Positions 8,237 to 15,540 of a stretch of 64,000 bases of DNA are shown piece by piece. The translations under genes and the position numbers were made by a program. Within the stretch, counting starts at the first letter, position 1. Each line of letters opens with the position of its first letter. This DNA is from Faecalicatena_A orotica (GTDB lineage: Bacteria > Bacillota > Clostridia > Lachnospirales > Lachnospiraceae), in NCBI RefSeq assembly GCF_040545875.1, contig NZ_JBEPMR010000005.1; one strand, written 5' to 3'. The notes under the pieces were generated by a model, which ran no database searches, was not told the origin of the DNA, and saw only the letters and a list, made by a program, of their open reading frames with translations.

Positions 8237-9649
8237 CTAGAATCTAAAGTATAAAAATGGATTGAATGTCTCTGTCACGAGATATGCCACCGAAATCAGA
8301 AATATACTAATGTAGACTACTCCTGCAGCCACTTTTCTGATCCGGGCGCTGTTAAACCCACCAATTATCTGCTTTAAGAGGTTTAATCCAAGGGCAGAAG
8401 ACCCAAGAATTGCAATCAGGTAAAGCAGCCAGTGTGTAAACACGTAGAACAGTGCCTGTTTGTCGGCAAACGCACTCGCCCCGGCGCCGAACATCACTCC
8501 GATATAATTGAATGCATACCCAAGGCTCGGACTAAAGAAGAACACCCACCCGATGAGAACGAATACCATCGAATAAATATGCTTTGCAGCTGAAGGGAGC
8601 CGCTCCAGCTTCCTGCCCCACACAAACTTCTCCAGCACAAGCAGTATACCGTAGTAAAGTCCCCAGAAAAGGAAGTTCCATGCCGCCCCGTGCCATAACC
8701 CTGTCAGCATCCATACAACAAGCAGATTCATGATCTGTCTGGACTGTGTGCACCTGTTGCCTCCCAGCGGTATGTACACATATTCCCGAAACCATGTGCT
8801 TAAGGATATATGCCACCTTCTCCAGAATTCGGTGATACTGGTAGAAATGTACGGATAATCAAAGTTTTTCCGGAATTCGAAACCAAACATTTTCCCGAGC
8901 CCGATAGCCATATCCGAGTATCCACTGAAGTCAAAATAGATCTGGAATGCATAGGAGATACAGCCGACCCATGCAGTTAAAACGGAAAAGCTTCCCATCT
9001 GCAGACTAGCGATCTGCTCATAAATCTGGCCGATAGAGTTGGCCAGAATCACTTTCTTCGCCAGACCGATAATAAAATACTCGGCACCAAGGCCAAACTT
9101 CCTCATGGAAAGCACCCTGTTCTTAAGCTGCGCTTCGATATCGACGTAACGTACAATCGGACCTGCTATCAGCTGTGGAAACATACTGATATACAGAGCA
9201 AAATACAGAATATTTTTCTGGCTTTTCGCCTCTCCCCTGTAAACATCTATGATGTACGACATTGCCTGAAATGTATAGAACGAAATCCCTATCGGCAGCG
9301 GCAGGTCCCTGTAAGGAATATCAACAGGCAGCACCGCATTCAGACTGTCCAGCAGGAATCCGTAATATTTGAAAAATCCCAGCAAAAGCAGATTCACCAC
9401 TACCGCAAATATCAGGCTTCTGCGCATCTTCCGGGGATCATCCCGCTTATCTTCAATGTCCAGACCACAGATATAATTCAGCAGTATAGACAGAACCATC
9501 AAAACAATATAGATCGGCTCGCCCCATGCGTAGAAAATCAGGCTGGCAATCAGCATGATTACGTTTCTGAACTTTTGAGGGACGATATAATACAATGCCA
9601 TTGTAACCGGCAGAAACACAAATAAAAAAGTAACACTGCTAAATAACAT
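8237..9649 (-). CDS. MBOAT family O-acyltransferase (AlgI/DltB-like)
   Basis: 470-residue integral membrane acyltransferase with about 11 hydrophobic segments. The conserved family residues are present: WRRWHISLSTWFREYVYIPLGG (His280) and WMLTGLWHGAAWNF with the presumed catalytic His320. Such proteins carry activated acyl groups across the membrane to an extracellular acceptor or partner, here presumably the DHHW protein next door. DltB and AlgI are the best known relatives, but no dlt or alginate genes are present. Confidence 0.92.
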   Translation of the reverse strand: MLFSSVTFLFVFLPVTMALYYIVPQKFRNVIMLIASLIFYAWGEPIYIVLMVLSILLNYICGLDIEDKRDDPRKMRRSLIFAVVVNLLLLGFFKYYGFLLDSLNAVLPVDIPYRDLPLPIGISFYTFQAMSYIIDVYRGEAKSQKNILYFALYISMFPQLIAGPIVRYVDIEAQLKNRVLSMRKFGLGAEYFIIGLAKKVILANSIGQIYEQIASLQMGSFSVLTAWVGCISYAFQIYFDFSGYSDMAIGLGKMFGFEFRKNFDYPYISTSITEFWRRWHISLSTWFREYVYIPLGGNRCTQSRQIMNLLVVWMLTGLWHGAAWNFLFWGLYYGILLVLEKFVWGRKLERLPSAAKHIYSMVFVLIGWVFFFSPSLGYAFNYIGVMFGAGASAFADKQALFYVFTHWLLYLIAILGSSALGLNLLKQIIGGFNSARIRKVAAGVVYISIFLISVAYLVTETFNPFLYFRF

Positions 9650-9672
9650 CTTTTAGCTTCCTCTCCCCGTAT

Positions 9673-10176
9673 TTAAAGACTCTTTGCAAAGGCATCCTTG
9701 TAGGCTTCTGCCTTAGGAGCAATGGCCAGGAAAAGGTATTTTCCCCGCACAGACAGCTGCGCCTGCTCAAGCAGCTTTACCTGCTCAGGCGCATACCCCT
9801 CAAAATCATTCTTCCTGTTCTCAATTCTCTTCTGGACCGCATCTCTTACGTGCTGCATCTGCCCGTCATTCTTCACCTTAATCAGAAGGACTTCCTCTGT
9901 CGACATACTTTTCTGTGAACTGTAAAGCATAACACCGTCATAGTCCGCGCTGTTAAGCCCGTAGTAACGCTTAAGGCCCTGAACATCCACTTTCGTGAGA
10001 TTTTCCGTATCAAGGGACGACTCAACAGCCTGTTCAATCTTATCGAACGACTTGGTGCTGCCACTCGTATAAATCATAAGGACGACGATATAAGCAATGA
10101 TCATCACCAATACGAAGTATTTCAGTATCATATTCTTTCCGGGTCCACGCCTCTGTATATTTTTCTCCTGCATCAT
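9673..10176 (-). CDS. DUF4358 domain-containing membrane-anchored protein
   Basis: 167 residues. A basic N-terminus (MMQEKNIQRRGPGKN) is followed by one membrane segment (about 18-38) and an extracytoplasmic domain matching the clostridial DUF4358 pattern (LKRYYGLNSADYDGVMLYSS, then EVLLIKVKND). Function is unknown; the family often accompanies MBOAT/DHHW/SGNH genes, so an accessory role in polymer acylation is inferred. Its ATG overlaps the stop of the SGNH gene (ATGATG), so the two are translationally coupled. Confidence 0.8.
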   Translation of the reverse strand: MMQEKNIQRRGPGKNMILKYFVLVMIIAYIVVLMIYTSGSTKSFDKIEQAVESSLDTENLTKVDVQGLKRYYGLNSADYDGVMLYSSQKSMSTEEVLLIKVKNDGQMQHVRDAVQKRIENRKNDFEGYAPEQVKLLEQAQLSVRGKYLFLAIAPKAEAYKDAFAKSL

Positions 10177-10949
10177 AATGCGGCCACCTCCGCCATCCGG
10201 TTCAGCCAGTAAGGATAGAATTCTGCCTTAAAATGCACACCATCCTCTTCATAATCACTATCTGAAGCCAGATCTGTATTGTCGATATAGGCGATTTGTC
10301 TCTTGTCACAGAGTTCACGCAATACTTCATTATAATCGGCCAGCTTTTCATAAACCGGCTGCCTCTCTATCTCCTGATCCTGAACCGGGAAAATCGAATT
10401 CACAAACAGCTTCGTGTCCGGGAGCTTCTTTTGCAGCTCCTTCAACAGGGCGTCATACTGCTTCACGAACTCATCTGTATTCCCATTTGTCGCGATAATA
10501 TCATTCATACCGTATGACAGGAAAATCACCTGCGGATTCAGCTTCTCCACCTTAGCCACCTGGTCATCCAGTTCATCCAATTCCACACCGATCTTCGCAA
10601 TCACACTTGAGGCGTTCAGAATATCATACTCTGTAAATGCCTCTGAGATAGAGTCTCCCATAATCACGGCGTTTGCGAATATCGCTTTATAGTTTCTGTC
10701 TGTATCCTCATCTTCCTTGTCTTTCTCCTTGTTGTCCGCCTTATCCTTCTCCTCCAGCTTCTCAATCTTATTCTCTATCGCAGTCACATCTGCTTTCTTA
10801 GCCTGCTTTATAATCTTGAGTCCCTCCGAAGTATCAACCTTCCCGCGGGACAGGCTGCTGATTCCTTCTGCAATCAAAATTCCAAGGATCAGAACGCCTA
10901 CAGCTATACAGCAGTATTTAGCCACTTTATGTTTCTTTTTCTTCATCAT
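10173..10949 (-). CDS. Membrane-anchored SGNH/GDSL hydrolase-like protein
   Basis: 258 residues. An N-terminal membrane anchor (about 11-30) and a Lys/Glu-rich linker (50-86) precede an SGNH domain. Block I is MGDSISEAF with nucleophile Ser100, block III is SYGMNDI with Asn149, and block V is EEDGVHFKAEFYPYW with Asp236 and His239. It could be an esterase or an acetyltransferase on the outer face of the membrane. First gene of the operon SGNH-DUF4358-MBOAT-DHHW-rluF-ligA. AGGAGAGG lies upstream of the tandem ATG start. Confidence 0.87.
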   Translation of the reverse strand: MMKKKKHKVAKYCCIAVGVLILGILIAEGISSLSRGKVDTSEGLKIIKQAKKADVTAIENKIEKLEEKDKADNKEKDKEDEDTDRNYKAIFANAVIMGDSISEAFTEYDILNASSVIAKIGVELDELDDQVAKVEKLNPQVIFLSYGMNDIIATNGNTDEFVKQYDALLKELQKKLPDTKLFVNSIFPVQDQEIERQPVYEKLADYNEVLRELCDKRQIAYIDNTDLASDSDYEEDGVHFKAEFYPYWLNRMAEVAAL

Positions 10950-11280
10950 CCGTATTTAAGACCTCTCCTGCAAAATACCTTCATTATTTATAACATAGTA
11001 AATATACATTTTATCATACTTTTTTTGCCTGCAAAAGTCAACGTTTCTGTCCCGTGGGAACCGAATTTTAAGAAAATCATAAAAACTTAACGAGGTATTT
11101 CACGAGTTTCGTATTTATGGTATACTATTTACACTTAGCGAGGTATTTTCGAGCTTAGTGGAAATGCATACCTGAACACTTGATGAGGTACTTTCGAATC
11201 TAGTGTTCACGGTATACTATTTATACTTAGCGAGGTATTTTCGAGCTTAATTCAAGAACACACTACGGAGGTTAACATAT
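10950..11280. other. Intergenic region between divergent SGNH and DUF5721 genes
   Basis: 331 bp without a gene. The left 100 bp should hold the promoter of the SGNH operon; no strong -35/-10 pair stands out. The right 200 bp (11081-11251) is an array of four related hairpins described separately. The run GGAGG at 11267-11271 is the ribosome site of the DUF5721 gene. Confidence 0.7.
11081..11251 (+). repeat. Array of four GAGGT-loop hairpin repeats upstream of DUF5721 gene
   Basis: Each unit has an outer stem, a T-T mismatch, a 3-bp inner stem and a loop of the form GAGGTATTTTCGA. Units: 11081-11112 (degenerate); 11119-11172 (CACT-T-AGC / GCT-T-AGTG, extended outward by GGTATAC / GCATACC); 11166-11217 (GAACACT-T-GAT / ATC-T-AGTGTTC, extended by GCATACC / GGTATAC); 11211-11251 (left arm complete, right arm short). 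Adjacent units share the GGTATAC-like arms, so neighbouring folds compete. TGGTATACT at 11118-11126 is also an extended -10 sequence, placing transcription start near the first complete hairpin. A second array occurs upstream of trxA. Confidence 0.8.
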
Positions 11281-11769
11281 ATGATATCCCTGCACCTTAC
11301 CAGCGTAAAAGATTTTATGTCCCACTTACTGTTATCCGAAACATTCGACAGTTTCCTATTTATAGAAGGGGAAATCGTAACCTTCAACACCTTTACAATA
11401 GACGGCTTCATCCAGAAGCCCTTCTTCCCCGAAGAAGAGGACCTGCCTGAATACTCCAGCTGGAAATCTCTGCGGGACTATTGTTTTTCCCTTATCAAAG
11501 GCAAAAAGACTCCATTAAGTTTCAAATTCATATTCAGTCTGTCCCCTAAAAATATAGCCCGGCTCATCGAGCAAAATAATTTAGATTTCCACCCCGGCCA
11601 GGTACAGGGGCTTTACATGAATATACGCTATGACGGAACCATGCTCCAGTGTATTACCGGAACTTCCCTGAAAAGCTTCTCGATGGACAAGTCTCTGGAG
11701 CACGCATGGGACAATATGGTGCAAAGATACCTTGCACAAAAACAGATTCCTTTCGAAAGTTTATCCTGA
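11281..11769 (+). CDS. DUF5721 family protein
   Basis: 162-residue cytosolic protein of unknown function, resembling the Lachnospiraceae family DUF5721 (start pattern of the type I-L-V-K-x-F-M-S-x-L-L-x-x-E-T-F-D-S-F, then GKKTPLSFKFIFSLS). No signal peptide, membrane segment or catalytic motif is evident. It is the only plus-strand gene between two minus-strand operons. It has a strong ribosome site (GGAGG, 9-bp spacing) and stands directly behind the hairpin-repeat array. Confidence 0.72.
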   Translation: MISLHLTSVKDFMSHLLLSETFDSFLFIEGEIVTFNTFTIDGFIQKPFFPEEEDLPEYSSWKSLRDYCFSLIKGKKTPLSFKFIFSLSPKNIARLIEQNNLDFHPGQVQGLYMNIRYDGTMLQCITGTSLKSFSMDKSLEHAWDNMVQRYLAQKQIPFESLS

Positions 11770-11792
11770 TGCAGTTATGATTACGATGAACT

Positions 11793-11875
11793 ATATAAAA
11801 TGAAGAAAAGCCCTGACGGGCCCCATCCGTAATTTCAGTCTACAGATGGGCCCGTCAGGGCTCTTCTTTTATATA
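11793..11875. terminator. Bidirectional terminator between DUF5721 and htpG
   Basis: Long inverted repeat: AGCCCTGACGGGCCCCATC against GATGGGCCCGTCAGGGCT with one bulged C and a 17-nt loop. The stem is extended by GAAGA/TCTTC and A/T tracts on both sides (TATATAAAA, TTTTATATA), so it should work for both convergent genes. Confidence 0.88.
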
Positions 11876-11884
11876 AATAGTCTT

Positions 11885-13951
11885 TTACTTCGTAAGCAGC
11901 AGCATAATCTCATTACTGCGCTGTACGAATGCGGTCATCTCTTCCGGACTCAGCGGCTTATGTGCCAGCATCGCCAGATCATAGAGCTGTTTGCAGATTA
12001 CCGGTACACTCTTACTGCGTTTATGCTCCACAACAAACTGTACCAGCGGATGGTTCGCATTCAGGATCAGTGTTGCCTGGCTTCCGAACATACCTGCATC
12101 CATTCCGCCCATGCCGTACATCTTCATCATCTCTTCCATACGTCTGGACTGTTCCGGCAGCACTGCCATAGACGCAACATTATCATCTTTGAGCTTTTCA
12201 ACTTTTACGTCCAGTTTATCATTGTTCAATTCCTTACGGAAAATTTCTACCAGACTGTCTGTTGTTTTCTGGAATACTTCCTTCTCTTCCTCTGTCACTT
12301 CATCTTTCAGTGAATCATGCACCTCTGCATCAATTCTCTGGAAGCTTACATTCTGATTGCGCTGCTCCAGATAAGTGATAAATGCGGAATCGATATTATG
12401 CGTCAGCAGGATCGCATCCTGTCCCTGTTCCTTGAACATCTTGATATACTGGCTCTGCTGCTGTTCATTTGTTACATAGTAAATATTTGTCTTCTTTTCT
12501 TCTGCTTCATTCTCGTCAGCATTCTCTGCCGCATCGGAATCTTTATTTTCTGCCTCTGGCTCCGCTGCAGTGTCTTTTCCCTCTTCCGGAGTCTCTTCCA
12601 GACCGCCATTAGCCTTAATGCACTCTTCCAGAGTCAGGTACTTGTGGTCCAGATTCTTAAAGATGATGGAATCTTTGATCTTTTCACCAAATTTCTCGTC
12701 TTTCAGGCATCCGAACTTGATAAACGGACTAATATCGTCCCAGTATTTTTCATAATTTTCTTTGTCGGTCTTGAACATACCGTTCAGCTTGTCTGCAACC
12801 TTCTTGGAGATGTAATCTGCAACCTTATTTACGAATCCGTCATTCTGCAGCGCACTTCTTGATACATTCAGCGGCAGGTCCGGACAGTCGATCACGCCCT
12901 TTAAGACCATCAGGAATTCCGGAATCACTTCTTTGATATTGTCCGCAATAAAGACCTGGTTATTGTACAGCTTGATTGTTCCCTCGATGGAATCATATTC
13001 TGTGTTGATCTTCGGGAAATAGAGGATTCCTTTCAGGTTAAACGGATAGTCCATATTCAGGTGGATCCAGAACAGTGGTTCTTTATAATCCATAAATACC
13101 TTGCGGTAGAAATCAATATATTCTTCTTTCGTACATTCACTTGGACTCTTCGCCCACAATGGGTGGATATCGCTTAAAGAAACAGGACGTTTCACGATCT
13201 TTGCTTTCTTCTTCGGCTCGCCCTCTTCTCCTTCTTTTGGTTCCTCCGTGATATGTTCTACAACTTCATCTGTATCGAGAATGTCTTCTTCGTCGATTGT
13301 CTCATATTCAGGCTCTGCATTCGCCTTTGACAGGAAAATTTCCACTGGCATGAAGGAACAGTATTTCTCAAGCACTTCTCTTGCCCTGTATTCATTGGCA
13401 AACTGGAGGCTGTCCTCATTCAGGAACAGTGTGATCTCAGTTCCGACTTCTGTCTTATTCCCTTCCTGCATCTCATATTCGGTACCGCCTTCACTTACCC
13501 AGTGTACCGGAGCGGCATCCTTCTGGTAAGATAAAGTATCGATGTGAACCTCGTCAGCAACCATGAATGAGGAATAGAATCCCAGACCGAAGTGTCCGAT
13601 CATATCATCTTCTGTCGTCTTGTCTTTATATTTCTCTAAGAACTGTGTTGCACCTGAGAACGCGATCTGTGTAATGTACTCTTCTACCTCGTCGGCCGTC
13701 ATTCCAAGACCGTTATCAATAAACTTTAAAGTCTTCTCTTCCGGATTGACAATTACCTGAATCTTAGCCTTGTAATCATCCGGCAGTTCATATTCTCCCA
13801 TCATATCAAGCTTTTTCAGCTTTGTGATGGCATCACAGCCGTTTGATACAAGCTCACGCATAAAAATATCATGGTCAGAATATACCCATTTCTTAATAAT
13901 CGGAAATATATTCTCACTGTCAATGGATAAGTTACCTTTTTTTGTTCCCAT
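11885..13951 (-). CDS. htpG: Molecular chaperone HtpG (Hsp90)
   Basis: 688-residue bacterial Hsp90. GHKL ATP-binding N-domain: FMRELVSNGCDAITKL (Asn/Asp of the ATP lid), IDNGLGMT and IGHFGLGFYSSFMVAD. The middle domain carries LPLNVSRSALQND, the conserved Arg loop. The C-terminal dimerisation domain ends the protein. A Glu/Asp-rich insert (EETPEEGKDTAAEPEAENKD and following) lies in the middle/C linker, longer than in E. coli HtpG. Start at 13951 follows AAGGAGTG; a GTG at 13960 overlaps that site and is rejected. Regulated by HrcA by inference: a perfect CIRCE is upstream. Confidence 0.95.
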   Translation of the reverse strand: MGTKKGNLSIDSENIFPIIKKWVYSDHDIFMRELVSNGCDAITKLKKLDMMGEYELPDDYKAKIQVIVNPEEKTLKFIDNGLGMTADEVEEYITQIAFSGATQFLEKYKDKTTEDDMIGHFGLGFYSSFMVADEVHIDTLSYQKDAAPVHWVSEGGTEYEMQEGNKTEVGTEITLFLNEDSLQFANEYRAREVLEKYCSFMPVEIFLSKANAEPEYETIDEEDILDTDEVVEHITEEPKEGEEGEPKKKAKIVKRPVSLSDIHPLWAKSPSECTKEEYIDFYRKVFMDYKEPLFWIHLNMDYPFNLKGILYFPKINTEYDSIEGTIKLYNNQVFIADNIKEVIPEFLMVLKGVIDCPDLPLNVSRSALQNDGFVNKVADYISKKVADKLNGMFKTDKENYEKYWDDISPFIKFGCLKDEKFGEKIKDSIIFKNLDHKYLTLEECIKANGGLEETPEEGKDTAAEPEAENKDSDAAENADENEAEEKKTNIYYVTNEQQQSQYIKMFKEQGQDAILLTHNIDSAFITYLEQRNQNVSFQRIDAEVHDSLKDEVTEEEKEVFQKTTDSLVEIFRKELNNDKLDVKVEKLKDDNVASMAVLPEQSRRMEEMMKMYGMGGMDAGMFGSQATLILNANHPLVQFVVEHKRSKSVPVICKQLYDLAMLAHKPLSPEEMTAFVQRSNEIMLLLTK

Positions 13952-14010
13952 ATATAACACTCCTTTTCATTATAGTACAAGTTTATGTGACCCTTTGTCA
14001 TCTAGTAGAT

Positions 14011-14039
14011 ATTCTAATACACTGGTTTTTAAAAGTCAA
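14011..14039 (-). promoter_or_regulatory. Promoter of htpG
   Basis: Minus strand TTGACT, 17 bp, TAGAAT, about 60 bp before the htpG start and next to the CIRCE operator. Confidence 0.72.
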
Positions 14040-14046
14040 TAAGAAA

Positions 14047-14073
14047 TTAGCACTCTTTTGGAGTGAGTGCTAA
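14047..14073. promoter_or_regulatory. CIRCE operator (HrcA site) at htpG
   Basis: TTAGCACTC-N9-GAGTGCTAA, a perfect match to the CIRCE inverted repeat bound by the heat-shock repressor HrcA. It lies 7 bp upstream of the htpG -35 rather than downstream of the promoter. The divergent GNAT gene promoter is about 45 bp away on the other side. Confidence 0.93.
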
Positions 14074-14116
14074 TAAAATTATTAAAAATATAAAATATTT
14101 ATAAACTTCCCGGACA

Positions 14117-14146
14117 TTTACCTTTCACCGTAAAAAGTGTTATACT
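14117..14146 (+). promoter_or_regulatory. Candidate promoter of the GNAT gene
   Basis: TTTACC, 18 bp, TATACT, about 85 bp before the GNAT start. The -35 is weak. Confidence 0.4.
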
Positions 14147-14232
14147 TATTTACAGCTATTTTAGCATGTATTTGATTCATACACAGTATGTTTCATCTTA
14201 TTTAATTATTATACATAAAAGGAGTATCAACT

Positions 14233-14733
14233 ATGACCGACACATTTCAGACAATCAAAGTAGACACCGACAATCAGGTTGAAGAATTAGCCGCACTGGC
14301 AGACATCATCTGGCATGAACATTTTACACCGATCATCGGAACCGGACAGGTAGAATACATGGTAGACAAATTCCAGTCTGTACCGGCCCTGAAATCCCAG
14401 CTGGGAGACGGATATGAGTATTACCAGCTTTTTGACGGCGGGGAATTCTGTGGTTACTGCGGCATACACCCAGAGAACGGGAAACTGTTCCTGAGCAAAC
14501 TCTATGTAAAAAAAGAATGCCGCGGACGCCGGCTGGCATCAAAGGCATTTGACTTCTTAAAGGCACTGTGCAGGGAAAGAGGGCTAACCTCCATATGGCT
14601 CACCTGCAACAAACATAATGATGGAAGCCTGGCTGTATACCGTCATTTAGGCTTCGAGACAATCAACACACAGCAGGCTGATATAGGTAATGGCTATATC
14701 ATGGATGACTATATTATGGAATATGTAATCTGA
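14233..14733 (+). CDS. GNAT family N-acetyltransferase
   Basis: 166-residue acetyl-CoA-dependent acyltransferase fold. The acetyl-CoA binding segment is LSKLYVKKECRGRRLASKAFDFL (the R-G-R-R-L-A variant of Q/RxxGxG/A). NKHNDGSLAVYRHLGFETI is the typical motif B with the catalytic-region Tyr. The start IIWHEHFTPIIGTGQVEYMVDKFQS is shared with many clostridial GNAT proteins. The substrate cannot be predicted. Ribosome site AAAAGGAG. It lies between two CIRCE-controlled chaperone genes but on the opposite strand. Confidence 0.88.
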   Translation: MTDTFQTIKVDTDNQVEELAALADIIWHEHFTPIIGTGQVEYMVDKFQSVPALKSQLGDGYEYYQLFDGGEFCGYCGIHPENGKLFLSKLYVKKECRGRRLASKAFDFLKALCRERGLTSIWLTCNKHNDGSLAVYRHLGFETINTQQADIGNGYIMDDYIMEYVI

Positions 14734-14754
14734 TATGGAAAGAATTTGTTTACA

Positions 14755-14800
14755 AAAAAGGCGCACCGGCCTGTCATGGGCCGGTGTGCCATTTCCTTTT
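14755..14800. terminator. Bidirectional terminator between GNAT gene and hsp20
   Basis: 12-bp stem GGCGCACCGGCC / GGCCGGTGTGCC (one G-T pair) with a 7-nt loop, flanked by AAAAAA on the left and ATTTCCTTTT on the right. It serves both convergent genes. Confidence 0.88.
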
Positions 14801-14804
14801 ACGA

Positions 14805-15254
14805 TCATCCTTCAATCGCTATATAGTCGTTCTTCTCTACAGCAGGTGCATCCTTTTTCGGAACCTGCAGGCGCAGAATACCGTCTTCATACTTCGCATG
14901 TATATCCTCCTGCGTTACTTCTTCTCCAACATAGAAGCTTCTGCTCATGCTGCCCGCGTAGCGTTCACGGCGGATATATTTACCATTCTCGTCCTTCTCA
15001 TCTTTGTCAAGTCCTTTTGCTGCGGATATGGTAAGATATCCATTCTCCAGTTTCGCATTAATCTCCTCTTTCTTGAATCCCGGAAGGTCAATGTCTACTT
15101 CGTATCCATTGTCCGTCTCACGGATATCGGTCTTCATCATGTTCCTTGCATGCTTTCCATACAGCGGGTTCTTGCCGCCAAAGAAGTCCTTCTCAAACGG
15201 GAAATCCATCAGGTCATCAAATAAATTTTCTCCAAAAATACTAGGCATCATCAT
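14805..15254 (-). CDS. Small heat-shock protein Hsp20 (alpha-crystallin family)
   Basis: 149-residue ATP-independent holdase. An N-terminal Phe/Asp-rich arm (FDDLMDFPFEKDFFGGKN) leads to the alpha-crystallin domain from about residue 40. Landmarks are VDIDLPGFKKEEI, YLTISA and the conserved Y-E-D-G-I-L-R-L-Q-V-P-K near the C-terminus. The start has three consecutive ATG codons; AAGGAG lies 9 bp before the first. It carries a long 5' leader and its own CIRCE, so it belongs to the HrcA regulon by inference. Confidence 0.94.
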   Translation of the reverse strand: MMMPSIFGENLFDDLMDFPFEKDFFGGKNPLYGKHARNMMKTDIRETDNGYEVDIDLPGFKKEEINAKLENGYLTISAAKGLDKDEKDENGKYIRRERYAGSMSRSFYVGEEVTQEDIHAKYEDGILRLQVPKKDAPAVEKNDYIAIEG

Positions 15255-15433
15255 AAGTCATATCTCCTTTCCTATTAAACCTTTCATGCTGCCGCATATC
15301 TTCCCAGGGTCTCAAACAAAGATCTCTGGGTATGACATTAGTTGATCTTGTTACATAGCACTGTCGGAGAAATCCGAGGTGTTATCTATTTAGAAAGAAC
15401 AAGAAGGAGATTACATTTATCTCTTTTTGTTCT
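15255..15433 (-). promoter_or_regulatory. Structured 5' leader of hsp20 with anti-Shine-Dalgarno segment
   Basis: About 175 nt lie between the predicted transcription start and the ATG. ATCTCCTT near the 5' end is an exact complement of the ribosome site AAGGAGAT at the 3' end. That same segment also forms a local hairpin (15397-15432: GAACAA...TTGTTC with inner pairs). Smaller hairpins CGGA-TTTC-TCCG and CCCAG...CTGGG lie between. An RNA thermometer or other translational switch is possible but not shown. Confidence 0.4.
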
Positions 15434-15439
15434 ACTTGT

Positions 15440-15482
15440 AATATAACACGCATTTTTAGCACTGTCAACCCCTGAGTGCTAA
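15440..15482 (-). promoter_or_regulatory. hsp20 promoter overlapping a CIRCE operator
   Basis: Minus strand TTGACA, 17 bp, TATATT. The -35 lies inside a CIRCE element at 15456-15482 that matches TTAGCACTC-N9-GAGTGCTAA with one mismatch. HrcA binding would block RNA polymerase directly. Confidence 0.88.
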
Positions 15483-15498
15483 TTCTAACAAAATATAA

Positions 15499-15533
15499 AT
15501 AGCCAGAACCATTAATTTTCTGGTTCTGGCTAT
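15499..15533 (-). terminator. Terminator of the GH3 gene
   Basis: Perfect 12-bp stem ATAGCCAGAACC / GGTTCTGGCTAT with an 11-nt loop. It is followed on the minus strand by TTATATTTTG and sits just after the GH3 stop. Confidence 0.8.
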
Positions 15534-15540
15534 ATGGTAA

